Shown: positions 41,001 through 54,334, counted from the stretch's first letter. The stretch is 64,000 nucleotides of DNA from Paulinella micropora (GCA_019918135.1 WBZZ01004010.1:96001-160000), one strand, 5' to 3'. Numbers and translations are program-made. Notes: a model not told the origin generated them from the letters alone.

Positions 41001-44000
41001 ACCTTGCTTATATTCTAGGTCTAGATAGTTACCTCTGTACATAGGGGGTTTGTTAGGTTTGCCCCGATTGCATCCATGACATGCACGTACCAGACGCATC
41101 CAATCTTTGCCAGCGATGCGTCTGCCTACGCTCTTTGCAAACTCGTTCATTATGAGTGGGTTTGCATGCATCAGAGCTCTGTGTAGGATCATTGGATCGT
41201 ACGGTGCATGTGATGGGAGAGGATTGACTGACCATAATGCAAGGTCTGGTAGGTTGTCGATGGTTGCAGCCAGTGACAGTTGTTCTCTCTGCTTGTACCT
41301 GTATGGTATATATCTTTGATGAGGGTCAAGTGGTGTCATTCCTGGCTTATCTAACTCGTATAGCAAGTGTGAATTGAGCCTCCCCCTTGCTAGTATGTTC
41401 TTCTTGTCAAGTGTTATGGGCTTGTCATAGATGAATACTTGACCATTTTGATGGATGATTGTTTTGTGCATGTCATGGTCAAGGCGTGGGGTGGGAACAA
41501 GGTTGAATGGTAATGACGGTGATATAAGTGAGTTGGGAAATGACTGTTTAACCGATTGACCATAACCATTGAGCCACGTCGGAGTGGCAGTAGCCCGCGT
41601 CCTCACCGGAAGCGGCTTACCAGATATGTTATTGAGGAAAGCCGGTTTCTCTTCGCGGATAGACTTGGGGTCGATAGGTGCCTTCTCATGGAATAGCCAT
41701 CGGTTGCATGCGCTGTCGACCACGTCAGGGGGATTGCCGTCGGCCATTAGCACATAGTTGACCATAGGGCGCTTGAGCTCTGCCCGTTCTAAGTCCATTG
41801 TCTCCTGCATCCATCTGTTGTATTCGTCCATGTTCTTGAACTCCAAATATTCCAGCTCTGGATGCCTGTTGACGTAGTATTGCCACTCGCGTACGTTGGC
41901 GAAGTCCAGGGCGGGTGGGTAGAGATAGTTCTCATGTTCAGGGTCGTCGAGCTCCGGGTCGTCGATGTCGTTAGTTGCATCTTCGTCAGGGGTGGTTGCT
42001 ACGTCTGTGGTATCTTCTTTCGGGTCCCTTATTGCTTCTAATTCGTCAAATACGTCTGCCATTAACACGAATTCGAATGTGTGTGAGTAGTCATGACGTC
42101 GTAGGCGTTCGCGTAGTTCTTCAGCTTCCACACGTCCGGCAGGTGGGTAATAGTTGAGCGGTGGTCTCACGTTGTCGTTGAACAGTGGTTCTATTTCAGG
42201 TGTGTATGGTGCTGGAGGCGGTGAACGCTTCACATCGGACGGCGTGTCGGGTATGTTGAGTATGCGTTTCAGTTGCTTCTCCAGTTGTTCTCGCCATCTC
42301 TCGCCTGCTGCACCTACACCGTAGGGTTCGTGCTGTTCTTGTCCGGTCTCATCTGTTCCGCTTGGAGGTGGTGGGAGCATAGTCCATGGTGGGTCCGTCT
42401 CGTTGATTGTATACGCTTCGTCGAAGTTGGGTATGTCCGGCGTGGTAGCGGCGAGCGCAGCTAAGTTCGCATTCGGTGTCGAAGAGGTCACCTCGTAGTC
42501 TTCTTCGTTTTCCGTGAAGTTAAGGTGGGCGTGTGATTGTGCCATTGTGGCCGTCCTGGGGTCCACACGTCTCCCCCTCGTCGTAAATTCATCTAGGCTC
42601 ATCGCCATATCTACCATTGTGGGTGTGTCTATGACCAGTGGTGCGTGTGGTCCACCTTCACGGTAACGTAACAGATGTTGAAATGCGAGGTCGCCTAGCT
42701 CGGGCTGGTCCGTTGGTATGCCGAGTAGATCGTATCTCGTTCCCCTTTCTCGAAGTCGGTTGATGAGTGGGTGCCGCTTGGCCATGTTGCAGAACTCTTT
42801 GTGTGCCGGCCAATCGGTCCTCTGATGATCGGTGTTGCAGTAGTAGACGAGTTGACATCCGCTGCAACGCTTCAGTTTCCCTTCTTGGTTGCCGCAGTAG
42901 GTGCAATCCCATCTAATGCTGCCGCGTCTGGTTTCGCGTATAGTCTTGCAGTCGACGCAGTCTGGTTTGGTTAGTGCCCAGTTCTCCGGGAGTAGTCGGA
43001 AGTCCTTCACGATGCTCCAGTAGGCCAGCTCATCGGTGGTAGGGTGACGAAAGCAATGATGTGCATCTGTCCAAGCGAAGGTGTATCGTCGTTCTGTTGG
43101 CTGCGAAACTCCAGGTACACGTCTGTATTGCACTGGTTGGCCGTAGGGTAATGCTTCGATGGCTTGTATGCGACTTATTGCGTCCTTGTTGTCCGTAGAT
43201 GCATTTGCTGAAGTCGTCGTCGGGGCCAACGGGGTAAAGCACTCGGTCTGCAGGTTCGGTGGGATAGGTACCGTGAAACTTGAAATGGGCGATTCCTCAT
43301 TGTATGCCATTGACGGGGTAGGCGGTGTTTCGCTCATCGAGGTGTCCTCTGCTCTGGTTGAACTCAACTGTCGCTGTCGATGTTCTCCGATGGGCGTTGA
43401 GGTAGGTTGCTCTTCTTGACGGTCTTGCTCTGATGTCGTCCTGTCTTCCGGTGCAGGTGAGCTCATAAAGCTCTGTGTTGGCACTCGCGGGGATTGTGTA
43501 GTTGTTTCCGGCGGTTGTTGCGGTGAACTACCTGGTTCACGTCGTGCTCGTCTCGGGCATCTTGTCCGCAGTACGATGTGCTCAATACCTGTTGAGCCGG
43601 GCGCGTCTTGAACTAGCAGCGATGGTAACATCCACGGATCCGTTATTGGAAGGAAATAGTTGAGGGGTGTTCCAAGGGGGCACCAAGGTCGCGGCCAATG
43701 GGCAGGTGGGACAGGGAATCCTTGTGGGATCGCTCGAAATGCGTCCCGCATGCGCGTCCATTGAACGTAGGCACGTCTGTAGTCGTTCTCGTCCATGCGT
43801 TGTGTGATTGTCAGCGAGCTCCATGGGATGTCTGGGCGTCTCGTCGGGTCTTCCACGTAATCAGGGTGCGGTGCGGGCGATGCTTCGGTGGGGATGGGAG
43901 GGTTATAGGTATCAGAAGTGGGTGTTAGAGGAGACAGTTGGATAGGTCCTGCTCTATTTCTGTACCTACTTCCCCTTTGTACGTAGGCTACTTCTTCTTG

Positions 44001-45404
44001 CGATGGTTCGTCCTCCTCTGGTCCGGGTCGTTCGTCGTCGGAGTCGGCGGAATGCATCAGCCATGTCTCGGGTGGGTCGCCCGTTGGATCATCGACGTCG
44101 TCCGTGGCTTCCACTTCGGTTGTCGCGTTGGCTTGTCCGCTCGATCGTTGAATCCGTCTTGTGTTGGTCTGTCTAGGTTGGCCTCCGCGTCCTCGTTGAT
44201 TCGGTCCTCCCCCTCGACCACCTCGACGTGTGTTCGAGTTTAGCTGCGTGGGTCGTCTGCGGACTGGGCATTCAGCCCCAGAGTGTTTCGGTCGGCCCTC
44301 GCAGACTCGTTTCATGCAGGTGGATCGACACTGGGCCGCAATGTGTCCTCGTCGGTTGCAGTTGAGACATCGGATGTCTTTGTTGATAGCAACGGGTGTG
44401 GCCGAAGTGAACTGGGCTGTCGAGGACCTAGATGAGGCAGCAGAGAGTTGGTTAGCATGGTATGCTTGTAAGATGAGTGAACATATCTCATTATAACGTG
44501 GTTTGTCAGCATCAGCACGAGACCAATACATAGTTCCCCCTACATCCCCCATAGATAGAGAGGCGCACTCCTTAAGTTTAAAGAGCAAGAATACGACTCT
44601 GAATTCATCGGGTAGAGGCACTCCTCTTGACTGTAGGCGCTCGAAGCGTTGAGTCAAGAGCTCCATCCATGTTGGTAGGCCATTGCTTGACTTCAGCTTT
44701 GTCTCGAACAGCTGCATTAGTAGGCGAGCGATGGAAACCGATCCTTTGCTGCCGAATCGCTCGCAAATCGCTGTCCAGATCACCGCTGGGTTGGTTCCTG
44801 CTCGTTGGACGGTCAGTAGAGCTGTCGACTCTTGGCATGCTTCCACAAGGAAGCAGCGGACATGGATCTGTGCTTTGATGTAGTCTGCTTGGCTGAAAAG
44901 TGTATCCAGGTCAGTTGGTACGTTGATAGTAGGCAAGAGGGCGGGTGCTTGGCTACCTGAGGACGGGTTGGTCGAGGATGGGCTGCTTGAGGACGAGCCG
45001 GTCAGTGATGACGAGCTGCTCGATGATGAGTCGCCACGTCTCGATCCGTATGCTTCATCGTCTTCGTCGTCATCGCTCCTCCTTCTCGACTGTCTTGCTG
45101 TCGAGGTGTCTTGCTGTCGTGCTGACAGTCCAGATCCAGTAATGTTGTTAGGGGCGGGGTGGGTGGGTCTTAGTCCAGTAGTTCTGGTACTTGCGTAGAT
45201 TGTAGCAATCTCTTGTACCGAGTAGGGCGATTCTTGGTCTTCCAGAAGTAGTATGTAGCGTGCGTCCACGCCCAATAAAAAAGCAAAAAATTGGAATTTC
45301 CAAAGGTCAAATTCATCGATGGGTCTTTTCGGGAATTTCGGTAGCTTGAGTTGGTAACGGGGCGCATCCAAGGCTCCATAACCAGTAAGTACACTAGTAG
45401 ACAT
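38090..45404 (-). pseudogene. copia gag-pol (copy 2), doubly broken
   Basis: The first part (45404-40827) keeps the 1525-codon frame, including CCHC, MYND, DSA protease and HHCC motifs, and has the same TAA in integrase at 40829-40827. Pol continues from 40826. The 14-bp deletion near 40214 (equivalent to 8856-8869) shifts the frame in the linker between integrase and RT, so RT/RNase H (from about 40054) are in a separate frame. Single-residue differences include IVRHVS for IARHVS. Confidence 0.9.
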
Positions 45405-45779
45405 TAGTCTCCGGATACTTGAATAATCGTTTGCGCTGAGGCACTTTGATCAAAGGTTGAAGGAACAATAATGAATTTAATCAATGGTTAGAAACCAATG
45501 ACTGAAACTCAATCTAATTTACCATAAATTTATAGTGAAATAAATACAACAAATTTATATACTGATCTTGTGGTCAGAAATTCAAGTGATGATTCAGTAT
45601 GGGCCAATCTATACTAACTGGCAACTAATTGTGAATAACGGTAATGTCAACATAACGAATAATAATTATGATACGAAATATGAAAATGGTAATGAATATG
45701 ATCCGGTCAAATATAAATGTTATGTCGTGAAATTGACCATAAAAGGTAACAATATATTTAGTAAATATTATTGCTTACT
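45384..45779 (-). repeat. 5' LTR (copy 2)
   Basis: Equivalent to 14040-14435 with one substitution (TACAAC for TACCAC near 45546). The gag ATG at 45404 lies within it. Confidence 0.92.
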
Positions 45780-45784
45780 GGCTG

Positions 45785-47740
45785 GGCCCGTCTGCGGCTG
45801 TCGGACGCGTGGCTCAGCGCCCTCGTGGGCCAGCACGAGTTCGAGGACGTGCTGGGCCGCCGCCTGGCCGTCTTCCTCAACCCCCGCGACCCGTATGGGC
45901 TGCCCACGGTCGTCCCCGTGCAGGCGGGGCGCGGCGCGCGCAGCCCGCCGCCCCCGACCGAGGCAGCGGAGCAGGCCGCCCGCGCTTGGTTCTGAGCGAA
46001 GCTGCAGGCCGGCGTCACCGTCGCCCAGGGCCAGGCCCGGGCCCTGCGGTCCCCCTCGGCCGCGCACGGGCTGGCGGACGTGCGGCGGCTCTCTGTCACG
46101 GGCGGGCCGGCTGCATGGCTCGGCGATTTCGAGTTCCGCTTGGACGGCGAGCGTGTGTGGTCCGAGGCACGCAATGCCCGGCTGCGCCTGCCGCTCGGGC
46201 CCGGCACGGCGGCCCAGCTCGAGGAGCTGTGGTCCGAGAGCAGCCCCCCGGTGCTCCAGGATGCACTGGTCTGGCTCCAGGGCTCTGAGCTCAGGCTGCC
46301 CCGGGTCCTGCGGGATAGCAGCTGCGCCGACGGCAGCCTGCTCACGCCACACTCCGCGGCGGCCGTGCGCCTGCTGCTGGAGACGGGCGGCCTGCTGCGT
46401 GGCCGGCTCTGGACCTTGGCGTCCTGCGTCCAGAAGCTGGAGGTCGTCGATGCGCTGCTGCTGCGCTGGGTGCGCCAGCTCCTGGCAGTCTCACTAGCGC
46501 GCCGGGCCCGGGCCACGGCCGGTGCCGTGCGGGCCGACTTCGGCGAGGAACAGCAGCAGCCCGCGTTCAAGCACCAGGCCGAGGCGCTGGCAGCCCTCCT
46601 AGAGCGGCCCGACCGCAACTTGCTGAAGATGGACGCCTGCAGCGGCAAGTCCCGCATCGCACTGTACTTTGTGCAGAGCCTGCTGGCCCGGGCTGCGGAG
46701 CCACCGCGCTACGTGTTCTGGTCCCTGCCTGTCAGCGCGCTGGATGGGATTTATCGGGAGGTCAAGCGGTTTACCGGCCACGTGCAGATCTACGACAAGA
46801 CGAGGCGCGGGCTGCCGGCGGTGGTGCGCTGCCACGAGGCGCCCCTGCCCGGTTACGTGGCCTTGCTGCCAGAAGACCGGCTGCGGGCACACTGGCCCGC
46901 CCTGCTCCAGGTTGCGCACGAGAGCGTGTTTATTACTGATGAATTCCACCGCGCCTCCGCGGTCTCCACGCAGCGGACCTGCTCCGCCCTGGCAGTCGCC
47001 GCGCGCGCGCGTTACCTCCTCCTGCTCAGCGGCACCCCCGTCCTGAACAAGTCCCTGTTTGGGCTGCTCAAGTGGCTGCAGCTCGTGTGTCCCTTCCCGG
47101 TCGGCCCGCGCAACCTGCTGCTGGCCTTTGCCTGCTGCGTGAACAACCGCTTCGAGACAGGAGTCAACGTGGTAGTGACGCTCGAGGGTGAGGGGCAGCC
47201 GACCGAGCGCGGTGTGCCGCTGCAGGAGCTGCTGCGGCGGGCCTACGCGGCCGTCACCCCGGTGCTAGTCCGCGAGACGTTGGCCCTGGTGCGCGCAGAG
47301 CCCAGGTGTCCGGTGTACCTGATTGCACGCGACCGGGCGCACCAGGCCGAACTCGTGCCGCTGCTGACGGCGGCCGGCCTGCTGGTGTGCACGCTGTCGG
47401 CCCAGACGCTCATCACGTTCACTAACAGCCTGGTGGCGAGGGGCGCCAGCCGGACTATGACGTGGTGGTAGGTTACATGCGTTTCGCCGAGGGTTTTACT
47501 CTGACACGCTGCGGGGCCACCGTCAGCAGCGTGTACCTCAGCAGCCAGGCCACCCGCAACCAACAGCTCGCGCGGGTGAATCGCCTCGGCCAGCGGAGTG
47601 ACACGGTGCGGGAGGTCACGGTCGTCAGCGGGGTGCTCGGGGTCAACCACCGCAACTACGAGACGGTACGTTCGTTCCAGGATCTGCTGCGCTGTTTGGG
47701 CCCGGTTATCACCGGGCAGGACTTACCCAGCCACCCGTAG
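45785..47740 (+). pseudogene. Helicase gene 3' part (copy 2)
   Basis: Same motifs, TGA (45993-45995) and frameshift as 14441-16396. One silent G/T change at 46522. 47818-47984 repeats the ~72-bp tandem array. Confidence 0.75.
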
Positions 47741-47817
47741 CGCCAAGGTGACTGTCTGAATAAGAAACACATGGAAGATGCACTGGAGCGTGGCGTTGGA
47801 TGCATAACCTGCCGGCA

Positions 47818-47984
47818 CCACCTGGCAGTAGCTAGCAAAAAAACGTGTAGGAGGCACGGCAGCGTGGTATTTATTAATAATCTGCAGGCGCCACCTGGCA
47901 GTAGCTAGCGAAAAAGGGTAGGAGTCACGGCAGCATGGTATTTATTAACAACCTGTCGACGCCACCTGGCAGTAACTGCGTCGA
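47818..47984 (+). repeat. ~72-bp tandem repeat (copy 2)
   Basis: Identical to 16474-16640. Confidence 0.8.
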
Positions 47985-48135
47985 TTGGGCCACGACGGCG
48001 GCCAGGGCCGTCAACCACGCCCAGCGTCCGCCAGGGACCAAGCCACCGCCGCCCCCCTTTTTTTCTCTTTTTTTCTGTCTCTTCCCCCCTCCCACACCGC
48101 CCCTGCCGTCTTGCCACCCCCTCTCCCCGCCCGGG

Positions 48136-48399
48136 CTACGCGCAGTGGCGCAGGAAGCGGGCCAGGGCGGCGGGACCGGCCTCCCGCCGCAGGGACACTA
48201 GCAGCAGGATCTTGGTCTCTTCGGGCACCCGCCAGCAGAAGTGGTGCTCGCAGGCGGTCGGGTCGGCGCAGCCCAGGGCTTCACGGGCGCTGTGGAGCAA
48301 CGCGGTCCAGGCGTCCGGCTCCATACTGGTTTGCAGGCGCCGCGCCCTGGCCGCTAAGCGCAGGCGGGCCGTGCGGCCGCAGCAAGCGCCGGCCTGCAT
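48136..48399 (-). CDS. Small GC-rich hypothetical protein (copy 2)
   Basis: Same 87 codons as 16792-17055. The upstream poly-C region differs by two compensating one-base indels (near 48420 and 48450), which supports the view that this upstream part is non-coding. 48400-48813 is intergenic, as in copy 1. Confidence 0.5.
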   Translation of the reverse strand: MQAGACCGRTARLRLAARARRLQTSMEPDAWTALLHSAREALGCADPTACEHHFCWRVPEETKILLLVSLRREAGPAALARFLRHCA

Positions 48400-48813
48400 A
48401 GTGCAAGAGAAAACCCCCGGGGGTCCCGACGACGACTTCTGAGGCCATGCCCCTCCCCCTGCTCTCGCCGGCGCGAACCTTGCTCCCGGGAGCCCGGGGG
48501 GGAGGGGGGCACGACCCCCCCCCCCCCCCCCCTTCCGGCTGACCGGGAGTGAGCACTCCCCCGCCCTCTCTCGCCAGGCCCTGTCTTGTATCCCCCCTCG
48601 ACGCTGGCCTAGGGCTGTGCCGGGCACCCCCTGCCTGCAGCAGATTTCCTTTTTATTTAGATTACGTTACGTTGCTTCGGACGCACCTTTTTTGTGCTTT
48701 TGTTTTCCACCAACCCGAGTCTGCTCTCACTGTCCCCCCCCCCCCCCCCCTTGAGCAGCTCCACTCAGGCGCACGCAGCCCGCGCGCCGCCACCGCCTGT
48801 CCGCCACTGGCCA

Positions 48814-51030
48814 TTAGATGTACTTACCACACCCGCGGACATAGCCAGTGCACAAGCTCGGCAAGTGGCTCGGCTGGATGCAGCGGCCAGCCCAATAGAT
48901 GCTGTTGTACTGGAAGATCAGGGTGCAAGTTTCTGCACCTTGCGGCGACGCAGTTAGGTTCCAGCCAGTGAGATTCTGATCAAAGACGCAGTTGCCGCTA
49001 AAAATCCCCGTTAAGGTGGTTTGTGACGCGGCGGCCGACACGTTCAGGCACCCAGGGGCTGGTTGAAGGCGCACGTGTAGTAGTAGTCCCGGCAGGCAAA
49101 TGCATTTACCATGTTCGACACTGGCTAGTGTTCCAGCCATTGATGTTTTGGTTGAAAGCCCGGGCGTCATCGAAAACGCCTGCATGTTCGCGACGGACGA
49201 GGTGTTCCACGCGCCCAGCGGCTGGTTGAAGGCAGACGCAGCCTTGAAAGCGTCCTGCAGGGTCGTGACTCTGCCCACGTTCCAGGCGCCGAGCGGTCGA
49301 TTGAACGCTTTGGCATCGCGGAATGTCCAAAACAGGCTGGTGACTTGGCTCGTGTCCCAGCTCTCGACGCTGCCGTTGAAGGCCGACGCACCATAGAAGG
49401 TGCGTTCGAGGCTAGCAACGCCGCTCGTGTTCCAGCCGCCGAGGTCCTGGTTGAAGTTGCTGCAATAAGCAAACAGCCGCCGAAAGCCGTTGGGGTGCGT
49501 GGCGGGCGTGAGCCACGACCAGTCCCAGTCGCGCGCGTCGCCCACAAAGCCCGCCATCTGGTGCAGCAGTTACTCTGGCGAGACGCCCCGCAGCGCGCGC
49601 GAGCCAGCCGTCGGTGCCAGGTAGCGCAGCGCGCCCCATGCGTCGGTGCCAGGGGGCGCGAAGAGCGGTGTCGTGCTGCCCACGGGGTGGTACAGCTGCA
49701 CGTCGCCCCACACGACCACTTCCACGAACTGCGCGCCTGTCACATGTCACAGCCCGTCCACGCGGCCGCTCAGGCGCAGCCAGTGGTCGCCGGCGCCCGC
49801 GTACGTGTGCGTGCACGTCGCGCCGTTGGCGTGGCTACAGGAGCCGGGCGCCGACCCGTCCCCCCAGTCCACGCCGTACGTGCCGCCCTCGCCCGGGCCG
49901 GCCGCGGGCAACAGCGTCAGGGCGGCGACGGCGCTGGGGTAGGTCGTGCGCCAGAGCGCCAGGAAGTGCGAGCGCGAGCACGCGGCGGGCCAGTGTGCCT
50001 GGCCGAGCGCCGTGTACCGCGCCAGCCGCGAGCAGTCAACCGAGCCCGGAGCGAGCGCGGGCGTCGACCAGCAGGCGAGCGATTCCCGGAAGTCGCTGCA
50101 CACGCCGCGGAACAGCTCGTCGAAGCGCGACAGGCTCGGCAGCGACGTCCAGCTGCCGACCCCCGTCCACGTGAGCGCCGAGCCGCCCTCGAACAGTTCA
50201 CTCACGTTCTCGAGCCGCGCCGTGTCCCAGCGCGACAGGTCGAGCTCGGTCAGCGCCGGCAGGCCCGCGAACGCACGGCTGGCGTTGTGCAGGCTGCGCG
50301 TGTCCCAGACGCTCGTGCCCCGTAGGCTCTCCAGGCCAGTGGAGTCCTCGAACATGCAGACAGCTGATTCGGCGCCCGACACGTTAAGCCCCCAGATCAG
50401 GTCCGGCAGCGGTGTGGTGAGGCCGGCGAAGCTGTAGTCCCAGACGCGCACGAGCCCCGTGTCCGCCAGCAAGGCCAGCGGCGGCACGTACGCCAGCCCC
50501 GGCGCCGCGTACAGGTGGTAGCCGCTCGTCTCGTGGAAGCGCAGTTCCCCCCACCGCCGGACGGCGCGCAGCTGCAGGCCCGCGGGCGCCGCGGCGTGCC
50601 AGGCAGGCGTCAACGCCCAGCCGCGCACGGGGTAGCGTCCGCCGGGGTCGGCCGTCACCGTGTACTGGCCGGGGGCGGCGTACGTGTGCGCGCAGGGCGC
50701 GGCGCCGGCATCCAGGCACTGCGTGGGGGGCGAGCCGTCCCCCCAGTCGACCGTAAACGACGTCGGGACTGCCTCGGCCGCGGCCAGACGACGGCGCCCC
50801 GGCGCGGCGGGCGGCCACAGGGGCCACACGAACGTGTCCTGCGGGGCCACAGTCGTAAGCTCGAGCACCGTGGCGCCGCCGGGGCACACGACCGGGGGGC
50901 ACGCCTGGTCTTGTGTCGGGCAGTTGGTCGGGAATGGACAGTAGGCGCCCGCGGCCCGGAGCCACCACCAGAACAGGCACCACAGCTGGCGGGCGGGGCG
51001 GCAGATGGACGGCCGCTGTGGCGCACGCAT
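48814..51030 (-). pseudogene. PKD + DUF285 surface protein (copy 2, better preserved)
   Basis: From ATG 51030 a 427-codon frame is open through signal peptide, both PKD-like domains and the central region to the TGA at 49749-49747, without the two one-base losses of copy 1. The TAA at 49572-49570 is retained. Downstream, 49557-48814 is open for 247 codons, but residues ~130-180 are out of frame compared with the paralogue at 51572-52315. A one-base loss near 49117 partly compensates an older shift. Confidence 0.8.
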
Positions 51031-51571
51031 CGTCCGGGGGGTTCACCTCCTTGCCACCGCGTTCTCTTGGCTCAAGGTGTTTAGGACACTGTGCGGCGGC
51101 TTATGCGTGGCGCCCGCGCCGGCGGGGAAGCGTGGGGAGGGTGAAGGGGGGGGGGGGGCAAGGCCACCAGGAGAGGGAGCTGGGTACACAGCCCCCTCCC
51201 GGGTCGCGGGGATAAGGGAGGGAGGGGCTGCGCTCCTCTTCCCGCTCACCGGGAGTGAGCATTCCCTGCACCTCTCGTCAGGCCCTGTCTTTTAGGGCCC
51301 CCCCTCGGTGCCGGCCTATGGCTGTGCCGGGCTCTCTGCCTGCAACAGATTTCCTTTTAATTAAGACTGCGTTTCGGCCCCCTCCCCCACCGCCATATAC
51401 TACATTTCCTTTTGATGTAGACTGAATTACGTTGCTTCGCACGCACCTTTTTTTTTTACATTATTTTCTACCAGCCAGAGTCTGCTCACTGTGTCTCGCG
51501 CCTCCCCCCCCCGGAGCAGCTCCGCTCAGGCGCACGCAGCCCGCGCGCCGCCGCCGCTCTGCTATTGGCCA
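51031..51571. other. Intergenic (copy 2)
   Basis: Same as 19686-20226; no gene. Confidence 0.55.
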
Positions 51572-52315
51572 TTAGTTGTACCTACCACACCCGCGGACGT
51601 AGTCAGTGCACAAGCTCGGCAAGTGGCTCGGCTGGATGCCGCTGCCAAGCCAATAGATGCAGTTAGATTGGAACATCGCAACGCACGCTTGTGCACCCAT
51701 CGGCGACACAGCTAGGTTCCAGCCAGTGAGATTCTGATCAAAGACGCAGTTGCCACGAAACATGTTCCCTATGTTGTTTTGGGCCGCGGCGGCCGACACG
51801 TCCCAGGCGCCCAAGGGCTGGTTGAAGGCGCAGCTGTAGTAGTAGTCCCGGCAGGCAAAGGCATCTACTATGTTCGACACCTGGCTAGTGTTCCAGCCAT
51901 TGATGTTTTGGTTGAAAGCCCGGGCGTCATCGAAAACGCCTTGCAGGCTCGTGACGGACGAAGTGTTCCACGCGCCTAGCGGCTGGTTGAAGGCAAACGC
52001 ACCCCTGAAAGTCGAAAACAGGGTCGTGACTCTGCCCACGTTCCAGGCGCCGAGCGGTCGATTGAACGCCCTGGCGTTGTAGAACGTCCAATACAGGCTG
52101 GTGACTTGGCTAGTGTCCCAGCTCTCGACGCTGCCGTTGAAGGCCCGCGCAGACACGAAGGTGCCTTCGAGGCTAGCGACGCCGCTCGTGTTCCAGCTGC
52201 CAAGGTTCTGGTTGAAGTTGTAGCAAGAAGCAAACAGCCACTTAAAGCCGGGGTGTGTGGCGGGCGTGAGCCACGACCAGTCCCAGTCGCGCGCGTCACC
52301 CACAAAGTCCGCCAT
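51572..52315 (-). CDS. Truncated DUF285 surface protein (copy 2)
   Basis: Residue-for-residue identical to 20227-20970, with the same junction to AT-rich sequence about 15 bp upstream of the Met. Confidence 0.75.
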   Translation of the reverse strand: MADFVGDARDWDWSWLTPATHPGFKWLFASCYNFNQNLGSWNTSGVASLEGTFVSARAFNGSVESWDTSQVTSLYWTFYNARAFNRPLGAWNVGRVTTLFSTFRGAFAFNQPLGAWNTSSVTSLQGVFDDARAFNQNINGWNTSQVSNIVDAFACRDYYYSCAFNQPLGAWDVSAAAAQNNIGNMFRGNCVFDQNLTGWNLAVSPMGAQACVAMFQSNCIYWLGSGIQPSHLPSLCTDYVRGCGRYN

Positions 52316-52340
52316 CCAGTGCTATATTAGAAAATATCTT

Positions 52341-53060
52341 TTATATGTATGTATCAAAATTACCATACCCATTCTGTGCTTTTAATTTCTCCGCTTCTTC
52401 TTCTTTTAAGTCTGTATAGTCACTAGCAAATTTAAATCGGTTGCCTTTCGCCCGCTCCATTAAAAATCTCATACTATGCCAACCGCATGTGTCTGAGGTG
52501 TTTGATTGATTTTTAACCTTATTTACTTTCATTAATAGATATGTGCTTGGGTGGCTTCGGTCAATTAGTTGTTTCATTTGTTGTTGAAAGTCTTCTGTCG
52601 GCTCGTAAAGTGCTAATGGGTCATAGACTTCAACACTCCTGTCTTTATCTAGACTTATCCATACGGCTATCCAATGAGACCCTGCTTGCTTGTGGTTGTC
52701 CAAATTCATAATAAATCCGTATCGTTTTCTGCTTCCGGGCTTCAACTTGTAGATTTCATCGCTGGCTATTGCTCCGAGATACCATCCATATTTTTTCATT
52801 ATGTCATCTATTTCATTAGTCATTAGTCCCCGTCCCTCTCCCTGTTGTTCCTCTGGTTGCTGTGGCTCTGGCTCTGGTTGCTGTGGCTCTGGCTCTGGTT
52901 GCTGTGGCTCTGGCCCTGGTTGCTGTGGCTCCGCGACGCTCGTGGGTAGCGGTTGGGGCATCCCCTCGTCAATGCTCAAATCATTTGAAACTTGTTCATC
53001 CACATTGGGGTCTATAGTCATTTTGCTAGTTAGAGTTTTTACAAAGTCCTTTTTATTCAT
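52341..53060 (-). CDS. Adenain-like cysteine protease (copy 2)
   Basis: Identical to 20996-21715: His129, Asp147, Cys192 present; ATGA overlap with the upstream frame. Confidence 0.9.
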   Translation of the reverse strand: MNKKDFVKTLTSKMTIDPNVDEQVSNDLSIDEGMPQPLPTSVAEPQQPGPEPQQPEPEPQQPEPEPQQPEEQQGEGRGLMTNEIDDIMKKYGWYLGAIASDEIYKLKPGSRKRYGFIMNLDNHKQAGSHWIAVWISLDKDRSVEVYDPLALYEPTEDFQQQMKQLIDRSHPSTYLLMKVNKVKNQSNTSDTCGWHSMRFLMERAKGNRFKFASDYTDLKEEEAEKLKAQNGYGNFDTYI

Positions 53061-54090
53061 TGTGTGCTTCCAATCATTGCGGGATAGATTTTTTTAATTA
53101 TTTTTATTGAAAATACTTTATCAATTAATTCTTCTAATGTCTTCGCTCCACTACCTTTTTGCTCATTAATACCCATATACTCTTCATATCTAGCATAATC
53201 CGCCACTTTTCTTTTTACGTTTTCCTTTTCATTTCCAACATCAATATTAAACCTTTTAATCATGTTAATTATCCACTTTGAAGTGTCTTTGTAATTTAAT
53301 TTTTTATGTCCATCACTATCTAGTCTCTTTTTTAAAGCCTGTGCTAACTCTTTTATAGTAATGTTTGGGTGATAAGTTTTTGAAAATGCAGATTAAAAAT
53401 TGATTAATTTGTAAATTTTCAAAATGCTTACCCTTTTCTTCTGCTTCTTTTCTTCCTTTTCAAGTTTTTCTTTATATTCTTCTGCTAACTTTTTCTGTTC
53501 TTCTAAAGATATCGCTGTGGCTATAGCCGTCTGAATATCTTGACTGGCTTTTTGTTAGTCTTTACGACTCATCTTTTTTATGAACTTATCTGTATATCCT
53601 GCTAATTTCAGTGTTTCAATATCTTTCTGCTTTTGCTTTTTTTCTTCCTCATATTGCTCTTTCGTTTTCAATGGTGCTTCATCTCCTAAATTAGGTAATG
53701 GCGGTGCTTGTGGTGGTGCTCCTAATGGCGGTGCTTGTGGCTGTCCCTGCTGCTGTGGCATACTATATTGATATTATGGTGGCGGTGGTAATGCTTGTAT
53801 CCTATTTTTCTGTCTTCTTCATATTTTACATATTCTATGAGTTTTTGCTCCCTTCTTAGTTCTCTGGCTTTTTGTTCTTGTCGTTCATTTATCTCCGCTA
53901 GTTCTCTTTTGTGTTCCCTGTCCTTTATTTCTTTTTGTTCCTCGGCATCGGCTATGTCTTTTCGTTCTAGCCTTTTCTTTTCTTCTATCACATCTTCCCT
54001 CTTCTTCTTTTCCTTTTCTTCCTCGTCATGTATTAACTCATATTTCTTTTGTAAGTTGCTTGGTATCTGGTTTTTGTTCTCGTGTTCAAG
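53057..54090 (-). pseudogene. Gln/Glu/Lys-rich protein with in-frame TAA codons (copy 2)
   Basis: Same three TAA codons (53776-53774, 53557-53555, 53395-53393) and the same shift as copy 1. Confidence 0.6.
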
Positions 54091-54334
54091 GATTGAAATC
54101 AGATTTGATTATTTTTTCCCTTGGTTTGCGGCCCTGCCTTTGTGGCATCGGCTTACCAATATATTTCAAAAACAACTTAACAATTTGAAGTGTGCTCATA
54201 TCATTTGTTTTCTTACCAAAATTAAGATAATATTTTTTACCCTTCTGGATAATATAAGGCCTCCCGCTCTTATTCCTATAAACCCGCGGGGGTCTTACCT
54301 TTGTTATTTTAGAATTGCGCTTCATGCTTCGCAT
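54086..54334 (-). CDS. Small basic protein (copy 2)
   Basis: Identical to 22741-22989. Confidence 0.65.
   Translation of the reverse strand: MRSMKRNSKITKVRPPRVYRNKSGRPYIIQKGKKYYLNFGKKTNDMSTLQIVKLFLKYIGKPMPQRQGRKPREKIIKSDFNP

Larger units (their letters stand above)
37450..45779 (-). mobile_element. Copia LTR retrotransposon (copy 2)
   Basis: Same element, same TSD GGCTG and same AGTAAG...CTTACT termini as copy 1. It was carried along by the duplication rather than inserted anew, because the flanks are identical. It is 14 bp shorter through an internal deletion. LTRs are at 37450-37848 and 45384-45779. Confidence 0.93.
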